Shown here piece after piece: positions 50,568-58,371 of a stretch of 64,000 bases of DNA. The notes under the pieces are model-generated. The model searched no databases. It saw only the letters and a program-made list of their open reading frames with translations, and was not told the origin of the DNA. Both the position numbers and the translations under genes were made by a program. Source of the stretch: Thermohalobaculum sp039815685. Lineage in GTDB: Bacteria > Pseudomonadota > Alphaproteobacteria > Rhodobacterales > Rhodobacteraceae. The stretch spans positions 171,716-235,715 of the forward strand of contig JBCBYV010000004.1 of assembly GCA_039815685.1 (NCBI GenBank). The letters are read 5' to 3'. Within the stretch, counting starts at the first letter, position 1. Each line of letters begins with the position of its first letter.

Positions 50568-51935
50568 ATGTCCCATGTCTTTCCGCGTCACACCAAAGCC
50601 AAGCTGCCGACCATTGCTGGGGGCGACGGCGCCTATCTTATCGACGAGACGGGCAAGCGCTATCTCGACGCCTGTGGCGGGGCCGCGGTCTCCTGCCTCG
50701 GCCATTCGGCGCGGCCGGTGCTGGAGGCGGCGAAGGCGCAGCTCGACACCATCGCCTATGCCCATACGAGCTTCTTCACCTCGAAGCCGGCCGAGGCGCT
50801 GGCGGACCGGCTGATCGCGAAGGCGCCGGAGGGGATCGAGCGGGTCTATTTCGTGAGCGGCGGGTCGGAGGCGACCGAGGCTGCGATGAAGCTCGCGCGC
50901 CAGTACTGGCTGGAGAAGGGCGAGGGCGCGCGCCGGCATGTGATCGCGCGTTGGCAGAGCTATCACGGCAATACGATCGGGTCGCTGTCGGCTTCGGGCA
51001 ATCGCTGGCGGCGGGGGCAGTTCGAGCCGATGCTCTCGGGCGCGATGCATCACGTGGACCCCTGCCATTACTGGCGCTTTGCCGAGGAGGGGGAGACGCC
51101 GGAGGCCTATGGGCGCCGCGTGGCGGACAGCCTGGATGAGAAGATCCGGGATCTGGGCGCGGAGACGGTCGCGGCCTTCATCGCCGAGCCGGTGGTGGGG
51201 GCGACCATGGGGGCGGTGCCGGCCGTTCACGGCTATTGGACGCGTATCCGCGAGATCTGTGACAGCCATGGCGTCCTCCTGATCCTCGACGAGGTGATGT
51301 GCGGCATGGGGCGGACGGGCAGCCTCTTTGCCTCGGAGAGCGTGGCCGATGGCGCGGGGGGCGTGCCGGAGAGCGTGCGGCCGGACATGATCTGCATCGC
51401 CAAGGGGCTGGGCGCGGGTATCCAGCCGATCGGGGCGATGCTGTGTTCGGGCGAGGTCTATCGGACGGTCGAGGCAGGCTCCGGCTTCTTCCAGCATGGC
51501 CACACCTATATCGGGCATCCGACGGCCTGTGCCGCGGGGCTTGCGGTGCTGGACGAGATCGAGGGACGCGACCTGCTGGCGAATGTGCGGGAGCGCGGGA
51601 CGGAGCTGCAATCCGCGCTGGAGGCCACCTTCGGGCAGCATCCGCATGTAGGCGATATCCGCGGGCGGGGGCTCTTCCGCGGGATTGAGCTGGTTGCGGA
51701 CCGGGGCACGAAGGCGTGCTTCGATCCGAGCCTGGGTGTGGCGGCTCGCCTCAAGAAGGCGGCGTTCGCGCGGGGCCTGATGGTCTACCCGATGGGTGGC
51801 ACGGTCGACGGCCGGCACGGGGATCATGTGCTGATCGCGCCGCCCTTCATCCTGGAGAGCGGTCAGATCGCGGAGATCACCGAGCCGCTGTCGGACGCGC
51901 TCGACAGCGTGCTGGAGGAGGCGCTGGCTGCCTGA
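50568..51935 (+). CDS. Class III PLP-dependent aminotransferase
   Basis: 455 residues. Fold type I features: YLDACGGAAVSCLGH, FVSGGSEATEAAMKLARQYW, cofactor-binding SYHGNTIG, the Asp in LILDEVMCGMGRTG, and the PLP Lys in CIAKGLGAGIQPIGA. These enzymes transfer omega-amino groups (for example of beta-alanine, taurine, putrescine or 4-aminobutyrate) to pyruvate or 2-oxoglutarate. The substrate cannot be fixed from sequence. AGGAAGGAGG precedes ATG 50568. Convergent with hemN with a 10-bp gap. Confidence 0.92.
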   Translation: MSHVFPRHTKAKLPTIAGGDGAYLIDETGKRYLDACGGAAVSCLGHSARPVLEAAKAQLDTIAYAHTSFFTSKPAEALADRLIAKAPEGIERVYFVSGGSEATEAAMKLARQYWLEKGEGARRHVIARWQSYHGNTIGSLSASGNRWRRGQFEPMLSGAMHHVDPCHYWRFAEEGETPEAYGRRVADSLDEKIRDLGAETVAAFIAEPVVGATMGAVPAVHGYWTRIREICDSHGVLLILDEVMCGMGRTGSLFASESVADGAGGVPESVRPDMICIAKGLGAGIQPIGAMLCSGEVYRTVEAGSGFFQHGHTYIGHPTACAAGLAVLDEIEGRDLLANVRERGTELQSALEATFGQHPHVGDIRGRGLFRGIELVADRGTKACFDPSLGVAARLKKAAFARGLMVYPMGGTVDGRHGDHVLIAPPFILESGQIAEITEPLSDALDSVLEEALAA

Positions 51936-51945
51936 TGCAGGCTCC

Positions 51946-53310
51946 TCAGACCGCGAGGCTGTGGCGGGCGGAGGAGGCCATGAGATAGGCGTCGAAATGC
52001 GCGGCGATCAGGCGGGCATGGCTGTGCCATTGCGGCCTGATCTCGAAGCCTTGGGCATGGTCGAGCGGGCCGAGCGCATCTTTGGGAGCCATGGCGATGA
52101 GCTGATCGGCCTCCCGCACGACCGACGCGGCCATGTCGCCGAAACGGGCCGTGAGCGCGGTGATATCGAGCGCGAAGCTGCACAGGATCTCGGCGATGGC
52201 GGCGGCGCGGATCTGATCCTCCAGCGACATCACGCGGCCGCGCGCGGTCGCCAGCCCCGCTTCCTCGATGGCGCGCTGGTAGCCGGCGGTGCTGGCCACG
52301 TTCTGCACGTAGCCGCGGGCGAAATGGCCGATGGCGGAGGCGCCGAGACCGATGAGCGTATCCGCCTCGTCCGCCGAGTAGCCCTGGAAGTTGCGGCGGA
52401 GCACGCCATCACGCGCGGCATCGGCCAGCGTGTCGCCGGGACAGGCGAAGTGGTCGATGCCGATGGGCAGGTAGCCCGCCTCGGAGAGGAGGTGCCGGGC
52501 GAGCGTCGCCATCTCCCGCCGCGCGTTGGAGCCGGGCAGCACCTCCGGATCGATCATCGACTGACGCTTCGAGATCGCGGGCAGATGCGCGTAGCCGAAG
52601 AGCGCGATGCGATCCGGCTTTAGCGCCAGGACGCCGTCGATGGTCTGCGTCAGGCTCTCGATGGTCTGGCAGGGCAGGCCGTAGACGAGATCGAGATTGA
52701 TGCTGGCGATCCCGCGGCGGCGAGCATCGACGATCAGATCCTCGGTCAACTCGCGTGGCTGGACCCGGCCGATGGCTGCCTGCACGGGTTTCGCGAAGTC
52801 CTGCACGCCGATGGAAAGGCGGGTGACGCCGGCCTCGATCAGCGCGTCGAGCTTTTCGCCATCCATGTCGCGCGGGTCGAGCTCCACGTCGAAATCGGCG
52901 CCGTTGAGGGTGGGGAAGGCGCGGCGGAGAATGTTCGCGAGCCGGATGATGTCCTCGCCCTGCAGGATGCTGGGCGAGCCGCCGCCCCAGTGCATCTGGC
53001 TCATCGAGAGGCGACCGCCGAGGGCGTCGGCCACCGTCTCGATCTCGCGCTCGAGAAAGCCGAGATAGCGGGTGACGGGATCGTATCGCCGCGTGCCCTG
53101 CGTCCGGCAGGCGCAGAACCAGCAGAGGCTCTGACAGAAGGGTATGTGGAGGTAGAGCGAGGCGCGCGTCCCCTCCGCCAGTTCGCCGAGCCATCGCCGG
53201 TAGGTCGCGGGACCGACATCGGCGGTGAAGTGCGGTGCCGTCGGATAGCTCGTGTAGCGCGGGACAGCGCGTTCGAGGGCCGCGGGGCTGAAGGGGGACT
53301 GCGTCTCCAT
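51946..53310 (-). CDS. hemN: Oxygen-independent coproporphyrinogen III oxidase
   Basis: 454 residues, radical-SAM enzyme that decarboxylates coproporphyrinogen III to protoporphyrinogen IX without O2. The cluster motif CxxxCxxC is in FCQSLCWFCAC after YLHIPF. Further motifs: HWGGGSPSIL, FDVELDPRDMD, VTRLSIGVQDF, INLDLVYGLPCQT and the HemN-specific RNFQGYSADEADTLIGLGAS. ATG 53310 (METQSPFSP) is used; the frame opens at 53340. It is divergent from fnrL with an FNR box between, so oxygen-limited induction is expected. Confidence 0.95.
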   Translation of the reverse strand: METQSPFSPAALERAVPRYTSYPTAPHFTADVGPATYRRWLGELAEGTRASLYLHIPFCQSLCWFCACRTQGTRRYDPVTRYLGFLEREIETVADALGGRLSMSQMHWGGGSPSILQGEDIIRLANILRRAFPTLNGADFDVELDPRDMDGEKLDALIEAGVTRLSIGVQDFAKPVQAAIGRVQPRELTEDLIVDARRRGIASINLDLVYGLPCQTIESLTQTIDGVLALKPDRIALFGYAHLPAISKRQSMIDPEVLPGSNARREMATLARHLLSEAGYLPIGIDHFACPGDTLADAARDGVLRRNFQGYSADEADTLIGLGASAIGHFARGYVQNVASTAGYQRAIEEAGLATARGRVMSLEDQIRAAAIAEILCSFALDITALTARFGDMAASVVREADQLIAMAPKDALGPLDHAQGFEIRPQWHSHARLIAAHFDAYLMASSARHSLAV

Positions 53311-53346
53311 GTCCGATCTTATCGTCTGATGGACACCCATCTCACA

Positions 53347-53360
53347 TTGACCCCGATCAA
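53347..53360. promoter_or_regulatory. FNR/FnrL box
   Basis: TTGAC-CCCG-ATCAA matches the TTGAT-N4-ATCAA consensus at 9 of 10 defined positions. It lies 36 bp before hemN and 48 bp before fnrL, so it can activate hemN and autoregulate fnrL. Confidence 0.85.
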
Positions 53361-53408
53361 GGGTTCCGGCATCGTAGCAAGAAACATACTAATGCCGCCT
53401 GGGAAGAG

Positions 53409-54158
53409 ATGCAGAGACTAGCGCAAATAAGCGAAGAACCGCAGCGCTGTGCGACGTGTCCGATTCGCGATCGCGCCGTATGCACTTATGCGGACGATAC
53501 CGAAATACGGTCTCTGGAGAGTATCAAGTTTTATCGAAACTTCGAAGCTGGCCAGGAAATACTTGCAGCGGGCGAGGAGATGGAGTTCCTCGGCTCGGTT
53601 ATCGAGGGCGTCGTCTCGCTGTCGAAAACGATGGTCGACGGCCGGCGGCAGATGGTCGGGCTGATGTTTGCCTCGGATTTCATCGGCCGGCCGATGCGGA
53701 CGAGCGTGCCCTATGACGTCACAGCGGTGACGGATGTGCGCCTCTGCCTCTTCAAGCGGGTGCGGTTCGAGACGGTGCTGAAACAGTCGCCGGCGATCGA
53801 GCGGCGGCTTCTGGAGATGATGCTCGACGAGCTGGATGCGGCGCGCGACTGGATGCTGCTCCTCGGCCGGAAGACGGCGCGGGAGAAGATCGCGACCTTC
53901 CTGATGATCCTGGCGCGGCGGATCACGCTGGCCGGGCGGAAGGATGCGCAGAACGGCGTGAGTTTCACCCTGCCGATCACGCGCGAGGCGATGGCGGATT
54001 ATCTGGGCCTCACGATCGAGACGGTGAGCCGGCAGTTCACCAGTCTGCGCAAGGAGGGGATCATCGCCCTCGAAGGCACCCGGACTGTGCGCGTGCCAGA
54101 TTTCCTCGCCTTGCTGGATACCGCAGGCGAAGACGCGGATGGCGAGTTCCTGACCTGA
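53409..54158 (+). CDS. fnrL: FNR-type anaerobic regulator FnrL
   Basis: 249 residues. The [4Fe-4S] ligands are all present: C14, C17 and C25 in RCATCPIRDRAVC, and C113 in VRLCLFKR. The cyclic-nucleotide-like sensor domain is followed by a dimer helix and a CRP-type HTH (ITREAMADYLGLTIETVSRQ, where E-SR contacts the FNR box). It is active without oxygen and controls heme synthesis, respiration and, in phototrophs, photosynthesis genes. The hemN-fnrL arrangement is shared with Rhodobacter. Confidence 0.95.
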   Translation: MQRLAQISEEPQRCATCPIRDRAVCTYADDTEIRSLESIKFYRNFEAGQEILAAGEEMEFLGSVIEGVVSLSKTMVDGRRQMVGLMFASDFIGRPMRTSVPYDVTAVTDVRLCLFKRVRFETVLKQSPAIERRLLEMMLDELDAARDWMLLLGRKTAREKIATFLMILARRITLAGRKDAQNGVSFTLPITREAMADYLGLTIETVSRQFTSLRKEGIIALEGTRTVRVPDFLALLDTAGEDADGEFLT

Positions 54159-54212
54159 AGCGGCCGATCATTGGGTGTTTCCTTGCGGTGGTTCGACCGA
54201 GACATCTGGTGC

Positions 54213-54330
54213 TGTCTTCGCCGAACTTGATCCGGCAGGCCGGGTCATTGGGCGTTGATCCGGATGGGCTTTCTGGATCCCCGGTTCGGACCCCGGGATG
54301 AACGCGTAGGGCGCATTCGTTCCGTCTCTC
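54213..54330. repeat. Dispersed intergenic repeat, copy C (degenerate)
   Basis: It contains GAACTTGATCCGGCAGGCCG, then GGATCCCCGGTTCGGACCCC-GGGATGA and a CGTTCCGTCTC end, in the same order as copies A and B. It fills the fnrL to DUF3179 gap. Confidence 0.55.
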
Positions 54331-54420
54331 CCGCTCGCGTCACGCGACTGCGCACAGGCGTGATTGGTCCGTGCGCGGCGGGCGTGCTTCCCTTTGTGAC
54401 CGAGCGCATGGGAGGCGAGG

Positions 54421-55833
54421 ATGCAGGGCAGTCGCGCAGGATCGATCCTTGGGCCATCGCGGCGGGCGGTGATGGCGGGGCTCTCCGGTCTCGCGGCCGG
54501 TGTCGCGCTGCCCGGGCTCGCACAGGCTGCGAGCGAGGCGGAGATCGACCGGGCCATTGCGTCCCTGATTACGCCCTCGCGCGGGCCGCTCGGCGCGGCC
54601 GAGGCGCAGCGAATCCTGATGCGGGACGCCGGGCTCTCGGCGATGCCGGGGCTGGTGCTCGCGCATCGCTTCAGCCCCCTGCCCCGCACGGAGACGGCGG
54701 CGATCATGGCTCGCATCACCGGCGAGCCGCCGTCGCTCGACTGGTTCGACTGGATGCTCTGGCAGGAGGCGCATCCCGAGGTGCGGCCGACCGCGGGTTA
54801 CATCGGTCTCAAGCGTGCAGTCTTCGAGGCGATCGATCCGGAGTTCGAGATCTTTCTGCGCGACCCCTGGCTCGAGCCCGAGCGCTCACGCATCCGCTTC
54901 GAGGAAGTCACCTGGGGCGGCGTGCGCAAGGACGGCATCCCCTCGCTCGACAACCCGACCCTGATCGGGGCCGGTGAGGCCACCTATCTGCGCGACAGCG
55001 ACCCGGTCTTCGGCGTCTCGATCAACGGCGATGTGCGGGCCTATCCGCTGCGCATCATGGGCTGGCACGAGATGTTCAACGAGGTCATCGGCGGCGTGCC
55101 GGTAGCCCTCGCCTACTGCACGCTTTGCGGGGCGGGCATCCTCTTCGAGACGCAGATCGCGGGGCGGCCCGCGCCCTTCGTCTTCGGCTCCTCGGGATTT
55201 CTCTATCGCTCGAACAAGCTGATGTTCGACCGGGAGACGCACACGCTCTGGAACCAGTTCACGGGGCGGCCGGTGATCGGTCCGCTGGTCGAGAACGGGA
55301 TCGAGCTCAAGCAGCGGCCGGTGACGATCCAGCCCTGGGGCGAATGGCGGGCGGCGAACCCGGAGACGCGGGTGCTGAGCCTCGATACCGGGCATGCGCG
55401 GGACTATGGCTCCGGCGTCGTCTACCGGGACTATTTCGCGAGCGGGGACCTGATGTTCCCCGCGCTCGTGAACGAGCAGGTGCTGAAGCAGAAGGACTAT
55501 GTCTTCGGCATCCGGCAGCGTGGCGTGGCGCGGGCCTGGCCGCTCGAGGTCTTTCGCGGCGGGCGGGTGATCAACGATGCCGTGGGCGACACGGCCGTGG
55601 TGCTGGTCGGCGATGCGGCGGGGCGGACGGTGCGCGCCTATGAGCGCGGCGCGCGACGCTTCGATGCGGCGGCCGACGGCGGGCTCAGCGAAGGCGGCGA
55701 GCGCTGGGAGATCACCGAGGAGGCGCTGATCGGGCCGGGCGGGACGCGCATGCCGCGGGTCGCCGGGCATATCGCCTACTGGTTCGCCTGGGACAACTAT
55801 CTCGGCCTCAGAGCGGAGCTCTACCAGGGCTGA
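54421..55833 (+). CDS. DUF3179-containing exported protein
   Basis: 470 residues. A twin-arginine-like signal (SRRAVMAGLSGLAAGVALPG) ends near AQAAS. The C-terminal ~300 residues are DUF3179: NGDVRAYPLRIMGWHEMFNE, VPVALAYCTLCGAGILFE, LYRSNKLMFDRETHTLWNQF and KDYVFGIRQRGVARAWPLE. The conserved CTLC and histidines suggest metal or redox chemistry, but the family is uncharacterised to my knowledge. GGGAGGCGAGG precedes the ATG. Confidence 0.88.
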   Translation: MQGSRAGSILGPSRRAVMAGLSGLAAGVALPGLAQAASEAEIDRAIASLITPSRGPLGAAEAQRILMRDAGLSAMPGLVLAHRFSPLPRTETAAIMARITGEPPSLDWFDWMLWQEAHPEVRPTAGYIGLKRAVFEAIDPEFEIFLRDPWLEPERSRIRFEEVTWGGVRKDGIPSLDNPTLIGAGEATYLRDSDPVFGVSINGDVRAYPLRIMGWHEMFNEVIGGVPVALAYCTLCGAGILFETQIAGRPAPFVFGSSGFLYRSNKLMFDRETHTLWNQFTGRPVIGPLVENGIELKQRPVTIQPWGEWRAANPETRVLSLDTGHARDYGSGVVYRDYFASGDLMFPALVNEQVLKQKDYVFGIRQRGVARAWPLEVFRGGRVINDAVGDTAVVLVGDAAGRTVRAYERGARRFDAAADGGLSEGGERWEITEEALIGPGGTRMPRVAGHIAYWFAWDNYLGLRAELYQG

Positions 55834-55974
55834 GACGGTCTGCAGCGCAGTCGTCGACCCGGCTGCGCGCGGACCCCGCGGGCGTCGTGGTGGGCGCGAC
55901 CGTGGGGTGGGCGCGGAGCGCGGCGGATTGGACTCCCCGCCCGCTTCGCGCCCCTTCCATCGAGGGGAGAGCGC

Positions 55975-56349
55975 TCAGGGTCTGAAGGCGAACGTGTATT
56001 CGCGCACGCTGCTGGTGCCGACCCGAAGCGTCGCGCTCTTGGTCTCCCCGCCATAGGTCGCCGTCACGGTGTAGGAGCCCGAGGGCAGGTCCACCAGCAG
56101 CCAGGGGCTGGGGCAGGTCTCGGTCAGGACCGCGCCGCCGTCCCGCACGATGGTCGCATCGACATCCGCGATGAAGTGACCGTCCGTCTGCGCGAAGACG
56201 AGCTTGAGCGAGTGGCGGAAATTCGCCTCCTCCTCCGTCCGCTCGAGGCCGAGCCCGGAGCAGAGATAGTTGGGCTGCTGCGCCTCGGCGGTGAAGGGCA
56301 TGAGCAGCGCGAGGGCTGCCAAGCTGCGGGCGGGCAGGGTCGTATCCAT
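55975..56349 (-). CDS. Small secreted beta-sandwich-like protein
   Basis: 124 residues. Signal peptide ARSLAALALLMPFTAEAQ. The mature part has two Cys (NYLCSGLG, TETCPSPW) and a repeated strand pattern ending in LPSGSYTVTATYGGETKSAT, like a carboxypeptidase-regulatory or Ig-like fold. ATG 56349 is chosen because it begins the signal peptide; the frame opens at 56403. Function unknown; it lies downstream of the DUF1194 gene on the same strand. Confidence 0.7.
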   Translation of the reverse strand: MDTTLPARSLAALALLMPFTAEAQQPNYLCSGLGLERTEEEANFRHSLKLVFAQTDGHFIADVDATIVRDGGAVLTETCPSPWLLVDLPSGSYTVTATYGGETKSATLRVGTSSVREYTFAFRP

Positions 56350-56419
56350 CGGTAAGCGCCTTTGTCGTTGCCGTCCGTCCCATGTGGGGACGTTTTGCCG
56401 CAACGGCTAGGGGGCGCGG

Positions 56420-57148
56420 TCAGTTCCGTTCGACGAGTGACATGACGCCGATCTCGCGCAGGAGCTTGCGCTTCATTGCCTCCTCGAAATCGTCGTAGCT
56501 CGCGGCGATCTCGAGGAAGGCTTCGGGGCCGTGGATGACCTCGCGGGTGTAGTAGTCGATGGCCGCGATGCCCTTGCCGACCTCGTCCGAGGCGACGACG
56601 AGGCCGTTGACCGTGACGCCGTGAAAATCGAAGGCGTTGTAGGCGTGGCGTGGTTCGAAGCCGTGATTGTTCTCGCCGTCGCCGGCCATGTCGACGACCC
56701 GCCTCGCGCAGCCGGGGGTGGCGGAGCGGAGGAGCGTGGCAGCGTGGCCGAGAGCGGCGCCGAGCGCGGTGGGGTATTCCGAGGTGGTGCGGGGATGACG
56801 CTCGATCCGTCCGGCCATGTCGTCGATGGCCGCGTCGTTATCGAGCCGGGACCAGGTCGCGATGCCGTGCTGCTGGAAGCGGCCCGACCACTCGAAGACC
56901 GCGACCTCGACCCCGCCGAGCGATTTGAGGGCGGCCCGGACCTCGTCGCTCCGGAGCGCGTTGGCCGTGCCCGAGGTGAGGAGGCCGTATTCCCGCTGAT
57001 CGACGGAGGCGGAGACATCAAGCGCCAGCACGAGAGCCAGCCGGCATTGGGCGGCGGCGTGGCCGGACAGGGTCAACAGGAGCGCGATGAGCCACAGTGC
57101 TGGCCACCAGCCGGGGGCGAAATGGAATCGCGGAATGCGCGTGCTCAT
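56420..57148 (-). CDS. DUF1194 von Willebrand factor A-like exported protein
   Basis: 242 residues. Signal/anchor WPALWLIALLLTLSGHAAAQ. The VWA-like domain has the MIDAS-type DVSASVDQREYGLLTSGTAN, then VAVFEWSGRFQQHGIATWSR, VVDMAGDGENNHGFEP and VNGLVVASDEVG. DUF1194 proteins are common in Rhodobacterales; they probably bind partner proteins through a metal site. ATG 57148 is used. The 71 bp to the next gene hold nothing notable. Confidence 0.85.
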   Translation of the reverse strand: MSTRIPRFHFAPGWWPALWLIALLLTLSGHAAAQCRLALVLALDVSASVDQREYGLLTSGTANALRSDEVRAALKSLGGVEVAVFEWSGRFQQHGIATWSRLDNDAAIDDMAGRIERHPRTTSEYPTALGAALGHAATLLRSATPGCARRVVDMAGDGENNHGFEPRHAYNAFDFHGVTVNGLVVASDEVGKGIAAIDYYTREVIHGPEAFLEIAASYDDFEEAMKRKLLREIGVMSLVERN

Positions 57149-57272
57149 AGGGCATCGTGACACGCCGCGGGATCGCTTTCGACCCCTTCCGCGAGCGGCA
57201 TAGTTGACCGCCGATTTAGGAGGCAAATGCCTAGAGAGTGGCGGGCCTTGCCTGACAGGCTCACGGCAATTG

Positions 57273-57350
57273 CGCCATTGCCGGGCTTGGTCCGGCAAAC
57301 CGGCGCCACCGGGCGTGCATGCTCGGGTCAGGCCCGAGCATGACGTGAGA
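57273..57350. repeat. Dispersed intergenic repeat, copy D (short)
   Basis: GCCATTGCCGGGCTTGGTCC followed by the hairpin GCTCGGGTCAGGCCCGAGC-ATGACGTGAGAG. It has the same start and hairpin-ATGAC logic as copy B, but is shorter. Confidence 0.55.
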
Positions 57351-57397
57351 GCGTGAGGGAAGAAGGTGCTCTAGAGACCGTGCGGTTTTGGATCGGC

Positions 57398-58288
57398 TCA
57401 GGCTGATCGCGGGAGGTTTCGCGCATCCACCGCAGCCGCGAGCTCCGGATAGGAAGCGTGACCGAACTCGTGGGCCATCGTCTCGTCCCACCGCCGGGCG
57501 AGGGCGGCACGTACGGTTTCCGAAAGCGAGAGGCCCTTGCCGGCGTGGCCGGTGCTGACCTTGCTTGCCGAGCCCCCGGGGGGAAGGCCACAGGCGGCGT
57601 CGCGGCGTTGGCGGATGAGGTGGTCGTCGAACCTGGCCTCGTGGCGCTTCATGAAGGCGAAGCTTGCCTGTTCGAGGGCGATGTTGCGTGCCTCCGGGCT
57701 GATGGCGGGATCGATGAAGTCGGCCACACGGGCGACGGTGCCGGGCAGGTCGGTGCTCATGCCTTCATAGGTCAGGAAGAGGATGTCGGTGCGGTCCCGC
57801 TCGCGCCACCAGGAGGCGGCGTGGCGCCACCAGCCGCCCTCCGCGATCTCGCTCAGCGCGAAGTCCTCGAGCGGGATGCTCCCGGGCTCGAAGAGCCAGC
57901 CCTCGAAGAAGCGGTATAGCGAGACGAGCGCGTCGGCGGGGTCGCGGAAGACGACGATGTAGCGCCCACCCTTCGGTACGTCGTCCCAGTCGGCGTGCGA
58001 CTTGAAGGCCCGCGGGGTCGCGGCCTGTGGGGCATCGAGGTCGATGCCGAGGTCGTGGGCAAGCTCGAGCCAGGGGACGGCCGCGGTGATCTCGTCGAAC
58101 TCCATCGAGCCGCCGGTGCGCAGGCCATGGACGATCTGCTGCATCCAGGTGGTGCCGCATTTGGCATAGGGCGCGATGACGATGTCGCTGGGCTGGAGGG
58201 GGAAGGAGAGGCCGCGGGCGATGCCCTCCCCGGTGGCGATGCAGTCGCGGGCGGTCTGCATCGCCTCGATGGTGCGCGGACGGTCCAT
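57398..58288 (-). CDS. PAPS-dependent sulfotransferase family protein
   Basis: 296 residues (PF00685). The 5'-phosphosulfate loop is IAPYAKCGTTWMQQIVHG, with Cys replacing the usual Ser, and the 3'-phosphate segment is RYIVVFRDPADALVSLYRFF. The acceptor His region is FKSHADWDDV. Cytosolic-type sulfotransferases move sulfate from PAPS to a hydroxyl or amine; the acceptor is unknown. The late family motif KGLSLSETVRAALARRWDE is present. GGAGG precedes ATG 58288; a run of ten G/C pairs lies 31 bp upstream. Confidence 0.88.
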   Translation of the reverse strand: MDRPRTIEAMQTARDCIATGEGIARGLSFPLQPSDIVIAPYAKCGTTWMQQIVHGLRTGGSMEFDEITAAVPWLELAHDLGIDLDAPQAATPRAFKSHADWDDVPKGGRYIVVFRDPADALVSLYRFFEGWLFEPGSIPLEDFALSEIAEGGWWRHAASWWRERDRTDILFLTYEGMSTDLPGTVARVADFIDPAISPEARNIALEQASFAFMKRHEARFDDHLIRQRRDAACGLPPGGSASKVSTGHAGKGLSLSETVRAALARRWDETMAHEFGHASYPELAAAVDARNLPRSA

Positions 58289-58350
58289 GGAGTGCCTCCG
58301 TCGCGAGGGAGAAGGTCAGGGGGGGGGGCGGGGCGCCGGCAGGCCGTATG

Positions 58351-58370
58351 CCCTCCCGCCTGCGGGAGGG
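58351..58370 (-). terminator. Hairpin directly after tctA
   Basis: CCCTCCCGC / GCGGGAGGG, a perfect 9-bp stem with a two-base nominal loop, one base past the tctA stop on the minus strand. There is no T-tract; probable 3'-end stabiliser or terminator. Confidence 0.5.
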
Positions 58371-58371
58371 G

